From the NCBI RefSeq assembly GCF_003344635.1, contig NZ_QPKK01000001.1, positions 1-64,000 of the forward strand: a stretch of 64,000 nt of DNA, given 5' to 3'. Every line of letters starts with the position of its first letter. Position 1 is the stretch's first letter. The DNA comes from Desertihabitans aurantiacus (lineage in GTDB: Bacteria; Actinomycetota; Actinomycetes; Propionibacteriales; Propionibacteriaceae). A program made the translations under genes and the position numbers. Below, piece by piece: positions 60,668 through 64,000 of this stretch. Below the pieces are notes generated by a model that ran no database searches, had not been told where the DNA came from, and worked only from the letters and a program-made list of their open reading frames with translations.

Positions 60668-61639
60668 ATGACCTCCGACCTCCGCCCGCCGGCCACCGCC
60701 GACCCCGCTGCCAAGCCCTCGGCGATGCCGTCCGGCCCGACGTCCTACTACTCCTTCCTCCACACCCCCCGCACCCGCTGGTGGCGCGCGCTGCTGGCGG
60801 TGGTGCTGCTGGTCGCCGCCTACTTCGCGCTCAGCATCGGCCTCGGCATCGCGCTGTTCCTGATGTCCGGGGCCTTCGGGCTGGACCTGGTGCCCAGCGG
60901 GGAGGGCCCTCTGGTGCTGACTCCGGCGCTGTTCCTCGTGCAGAACCTCGCCCTCGGCCTGCTCATCCCCGTCTCGATGGGGCTGCAGCGCTGGCTGTTC
61001 GGCCAGCCCGCCCGCTTCCTGCACTCGATCCACGGACGCTTCCGCTGGGGCCTGGCGCTGCGGCTCGCGGCCGTCCTGACGCCGGTCTGGGTGGTGTACG
61101 CGATCGTCCTCGCGATCATCGACCCCCGGACGCTCGGCATCGGCCCGGAGCCGGCCACCGTCGCCACGACCGTGGTGCTGCTGCTGATCACCGTGCTCAC
61201 CACCCCGCTGCAGTCGGCCGGTGAGGAGTACGTGGCGCGGGGGCTGCTGGCCCGCAGCTTCGCCTCGGTGACCGGCCACCCGGCGGCGGGGTTCGTGCTC
61301 GCCCTGGTGCCGGCCAGCGTGCTGTTCGCCTGGGCGCACAGCTCGGCCGACTGGATCCTGATCGTCTACTACCTGGTGATCAGCGCCGCCTGCACGCTGC
61401 TCACCTGGCGCACCGGTGGGATCGAGGCGGCGGTCGTCCTGCACGCGGTCAACAACTCGACGCTGTTCATGGTGGCCTCCTTCCTCACCGGCGAGTTCGT
61501 CCTCGACCGCAGCGTCGGCGCGGGAGGGCCGGCCCTGCTGATCCCGATGGTCCTGATGACGCTGACCACCGCGGGCGTGTGGCTGTGGGCGCGTCGCCGC
61601 AGGCTGCCGGTCGCCGCCGACCCGGCGGCCGTCGGCTGA
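60668..61639 (+). CDS. CPBP intramembrane protease, paralogue 2
   Basis: A 323-aa paralogue, 20 bp after the first gene, presumably co-transcribed. SYYSFLHTPRTRWWR; AGEEYVARG; FAWAHS; VVLHAVNN. Closer to paralogue 3 than to 1, sharing QPARFLHSIHGRFRWGLALR with it. Confidence 0.87.
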   Translation: MTSDLRPPATADPAAKPSAMPSGPTSYYSFLHTPRTRWWRALLAVVLLVAAYFALSIGLGIALFLMSGAFGLDLVPSGEGPLVLTPALFLVQNLALGLLIPVSMGLQRWLFGQPARFLHSIHGRFRWGLALRLAAVLTPVWVVYAIVLAIIDPRTLGIGPEPATVATTVVLLLITVLTTPLQSAGEEYVARGLLARSFASVTGHPAAGFVLALVPASVLFAWAHSSADWILIVYYLVISAACTLLTWRTGGIEAAVVLHAVNNSTLFMVASFLTGEFVLDRSVGAGGPALLIPMVLMTLTTAGVWLWARRRRLPVAADPAAVG

Positions 61640-61803
61640 GCCGTAGCGTCGCCCTCGAACGCGGTCCGAGCTGGCGGATCGCCTGGTCAGGGTGTGTTCC
61701 CAGCACACTGTGACAGTCGTCCTGCCGCGGGGGTGAGTGGGCGCACCGAGCGCCATGACGGACGGCTCTGGTGGGACGCCCGACCCGGGGTGAGCCTGGG
61801 GAC

Positions 61804-62829
61804 ATGTCCTCACCGACCCCGACCCGACCCACCCGACCGTCGTCCGCCGGCGGCGACGGCGTCCCGGCGCCGACCGGCTCCGCGCTGCCAACCGGCCCGG
61901 CGCCCTACCACCACTTCCTCCGCACCCCGCGCACCCGCTGGTGGCGTCCGGCCCTCGCCATCGTGCTGGTGCTCATCGCCTACGGTGTGGTCAACATCGT
62001 GCTCGGCGGGATGATCTTCCTGCTGTCGAGCACCTTCGGCCTGGACCTGGTACCGACTGACACGTCCACGGTCATCCTCACGCCGGCCCTGTTCCTGGTG
62101 CAGAACATCGCCCTCGGCTTGATGATCCCCATCTCCCTCGGGTTGCAGCGGTTGCTCTTCGGCCAGCCCGCACGCTTCCTGCACTCCATCCACGGCCGGT
62201 TCCGCTGGGGCCTGGCGCTGCGGGTGGCGGCCGTCCTGACGCCGATCTGGGTGGTGTACGCGATCGTGCTCTACCTGATCGACCCGAGGGCGATCGGCGT
62301 GGGCCCGGAGCCGGCCACCGTCGCCACCACCGTGGTGCTCCTGCTGGTCACCGTGCTCACGACCCCGCTCCAGTCGGCCGGCGAGGAGTACGCGACCCGC
62401 GGTCTGCTGGCCCGCAGCTTCGCCTCCTTCACCGGTCACCGGGGGGCGGCCTTCGTCCTCGCCCTGGTGCCGCCCAGCGTGCTGTTCGCCTGGGCGCACG
62501 GCTCGTCCGACTGGACCCTGATCGCCTACTACCTCGTGCTCAGCACCGCGTTCACGCTGATCACCTGGCGCACCGGCGGGATCGAGGCCGCGGTCGTCCT
62601 GCACGCGGTCAACAACTCGATCACCTTCATGGTGGCCTCGTTCCTGACCGGCGAGTTCGTCCTCGACCGCAGCGCCGGCTCCGGCGGTGCCATCATCCTG
62701 ATCCCGATCGTCCTGGTCTCGCTGACCACCGCCGGTGTGTGGCTGTGGGCGCGGCGCAAGGGTCTCCCGCTCACCGCGGACCCGGCCGCGGGCACCGAGC
62801 CCAGCCGCACGCCCCGCTCCGCGGGCTGA
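61804..62829 (+). CDS. CPBP intramembrane protease, paralogue 3
   Basis: A 341-aa paralogue with its own 160-bp upstream region. PYHHFLRTPRTRWWR; AGEEYATRG; FAWAHG; VVLHAVNN. ATG at 61804 preferred to the GTG-proximal longer frame. All three retain catalytic residues, so they are likely to be functional rather than decaying duplicates. Confidence 0.87.
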   Translation: MSSPTPTRPTRPSSAGGDGVPAPTGSALPTGPAPYHHFLRTPRTRWWRPALAIVLVLIAYGVVNIVLGGMIFLLSSTFGLDLVPTDTSTVILTPALFLVQNIALGLMIPISLGLQRLLFGQPARFLHSIHGRFRWGLALRVAAVLTPIWVVYAIVLYLIDPRAIGVGPEPATVATTVVLLLVTVLTTPLQSAGEEYATRGLLARSFASFTGHRGAAFVLALVPPSVLFAWAHGSSDWTLIAYYLVLSTAFTLITWRTGGIEAAVVLHAVNNSITFMVASFLTGEFVLDRSAGSGGAIILIPIVLVSLTTAGVWLWARRKGLPLTADPAAGTEPSRTPRSAG

Positions 62830-62869
62830 CACCCGGGCCCGGCGTGGCCGTCGACCCGTGGCCTGGTCG

Positions 62870-63754
62870 TCAGCCGAGCAGGTCGAGTGTCAGCCCGGCC
62901 CGCCGCAGGCAGTCCGCGCCGGGTCCGGGCTCGTGGCGGCTGGCGTACCAGAGCGCGGCCTCGACCAGCCGGGCGGCCGACCAGGCGTGCAGCCGCTCGA
63001 CCGGCTCCCCGGTGAGCCCCGCCAGCAGCCCGACCCGGTCGGCGAGCACGGCCGCCGGGTCGGGGTGGCCGAACGGGTCGTCGACCTGCATCAGCAGCGG
63101 CGAGAGGTCGTAGCCGGGGTCGCCGACCATCGGCTTGGCATCGATCACCAGCCACGGCTCGCGGGTCGACTGCAGCACGTTGCCGGGGTTGAAGTCACCG
63201 TGCACGACCACCTCGCGACCGGCGGTGCCCGGCAGCTCGCGCAGCAGCCGGGCACCGGAGGCGACCAGCCCGGGGTCGTAGGACGGCCGCAGCGTGCGCA
63301 TCCGCTCCTCCAGCAGGTCGGCCCACTCGGTGGCGACGTCGTCGACCCGCTCGAAGGGGTGGTCCGGCGGCACGCCGTGGCCCCACAGCCGGGTCAGCAA
63401 CCCGGCGGCGATCTCCAGCCGCTGCTCGGCCGGCAGGTCGTGCCGGTCGCTGAGCCGGGTGCCGGGCACGCACGGCTCGAGCAGCAGCGCGTACGGGTCG
63501 TCCGGGTCCTCGGCGAGCAGCCGGACCGCGCCGTCGCCGTCCCACCACCTGAGGGCCGCCGCCTCACCGCGGGCCTCGCGGTGCGGCAGCGACACCTTGA
63601 GCACCGCGTCGACGCCGTCGGCGGTCCGGGCCCGCACCACCCGCGAGGCGGTGCCACCGACGTGGTCCTCCCCGAGCGTCAGCCCCCACCGCTCCGCGTA
63701 CCGGGCGACCAGCCCGGGCACGGTCGCACGCCAGCTCTCCTCCGTCGGCCACAC
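62870..63754 (-). CDS. APH(6)/hydroxyurea-type phosphotransferase
   Basis: A 294-aa kinase. HGDFNPGNVL (His185, Asp187, Asn192) and VIDAKPMVGDPGYDLSPLL with Asp205 are the exact signature of the APH_6_hur family, which includes streptomycin 6-phosphotransferases. Intact, unlike the APH genes of the second island. Actual substrate unproven. GTG start. Confidence 0.88.
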   Translation of the reverse strand: MWPTEESWRATVPGLVARYAERWGLTLGEDHVGGTASRVVRARTADGVDAVLKVSLPHREARGEAAALRWWDGDGAVRLLAEDPDDPYALLLEPCVPGTRLSDRHDLPAEQRLEIAAGLLTRLWGHGVPPDHPFERVDDVATEWADLLEERMRTLRPSYDPGLVASGARLLRELPGTAGREVVVHGDFNPGNVLQSTREPWLVIDAKPMVGDPGYDLSPLLMQVDDPFGHPDPAAVLADRVGLLAGLTGEPVERLHAWSAARLVEAALWYASRHEPGPGADCLRRAGLTLDLLG

Positions 63755-63853
63755 CGTCGGCAGCGTAGCGACCAGACGGCCGACGGCGGCCGCACCCGCG
63801 TTCGGAGGGCGGGGTTAGATTTCCAGACGTCCGTTCCTGCGAGGAGGTCAGAG

Positions 63854-64000
63854 ATGAAGCCCGCACCCACCACCCTCGGCGCGCTCCGGGCGTCCGGGCA
63901 CACCTTCCGCTCCGTCAAGGCCGAGATCGCCGGCAACCTGCTGCGCCGGCTGCGGGCCGGCGACCGGTCGCTGCCCGGGCTGGTCGGGCTCGACGACACG
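63854..64000 (+). CDS. magnesium-chelatase/MoxR-type ATPase, N-terminus (partial)
   Basis: Starts at an ATG after GAGGAGG and runs off the window. The first 49 residues (LGALRASGHTFRSVKAEIAGNLLRRL, then LPGLVGLDDT) match the N-terminal segment before Walker A in actinobacterial ChlI/BchI-like AAA proteins. The ATPase core is outside the window. Confidence 0.6.
   Translation, partial: MKPAPTTLGALRASGHTFRSVKAEIAGNLLRRLRAGDRSLPGLVGLDDT

Overview
The window is high-GC DNA with GTG/ATG starts, strong GGAGG-type ribosome binding sites and many 1-4 nt start/stop overlaps. The content (lasso peptide cluster, CGNR zinc-finger regulators, DUF3618/holin-X stress operon, CPBP proteases, degenerate ABC exporter pair, TetR/ABC cassettes) points to an actinomycete. 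Geodermatophilales-like is my guess only. I see no rRNA, tRNA, transposase, integrase or CRISPR array.

Region 1 (18-6543, all minus strand) is a lasso peptide locus. A sensor kinase/response regulator pair and a two-gene ABC exporter lie immediately upstream of cyclase (C), RiPP recognition element (B1), leader peptidase (B2) and a 37-residue precursor (A). The gene order C-B1-B2-A is unusual because the precursor comes last. An 18-bp palindrome sits between the regulator and the cyclase.

Region 2 (about 6.5-30 kb) is an accessory island of single small genes: methyltransferases, NUDIX hydrolases, GNAT acetyltransferases, an APH-type kinase, 2H phosphoesterase, GrpB, a stray UMP kinase, inositol-monophosphatase-like protein, SGNH esterase, orphan DNA methyltransferase, PIN module, CGNR operon, MFS pump. 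Between them lie gene remnants (PHP phosphatase N-terminus, nucleotidyltransferase pieces, DNA-methyltransferase tail, phosphomutase tail, monophosphatase scrap) and a dispersed hairpin repeat whose 3' arm reads about CTCGAAAACCATCGTCACTG. The same repeat reappears in a second island (about 47.6-56.7 kb), where two ~130-bp direct copies flank a LysR/MFS/SDR module and where several genes are frameshifted. This looks like a cassette-type or hairpin-site-driven island, and it is the candidate undescribed system of the window.

Region 3 (28.7-47.6 kb) is more core-like. It holds a TetR/SDR pair with its operator, a TetR-ABC operon, exonuclease III with a DUF402 protein, a stress-envelope operon (Gly/Tyr-rich LEA-like protein, holin-X, DUF3618) ended by a 15-bp hairpin, a YihY membrane protein, a CGNR regulator divergent from an alpha/beta hydrolase, a gamma-glutamyltransferase, a COG4586/4587/3694 ABC exporter, and a heterodimeric ABC exporter whose two nucleotide-binding domains are degenerate in complementary ways.

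Region 4 (56.7-64 kb) carries a uridine-kinase-like protein, a multi-pass membrane protein, an alpha/beta hydrolase, a tiny Asp-rich lipoprotein, three tandem paralogous CPBP proteases, an APH(6)/hydroxyurea-type kinase, and the start of a magnesium-chelatase-type ATPase cut by the window end.
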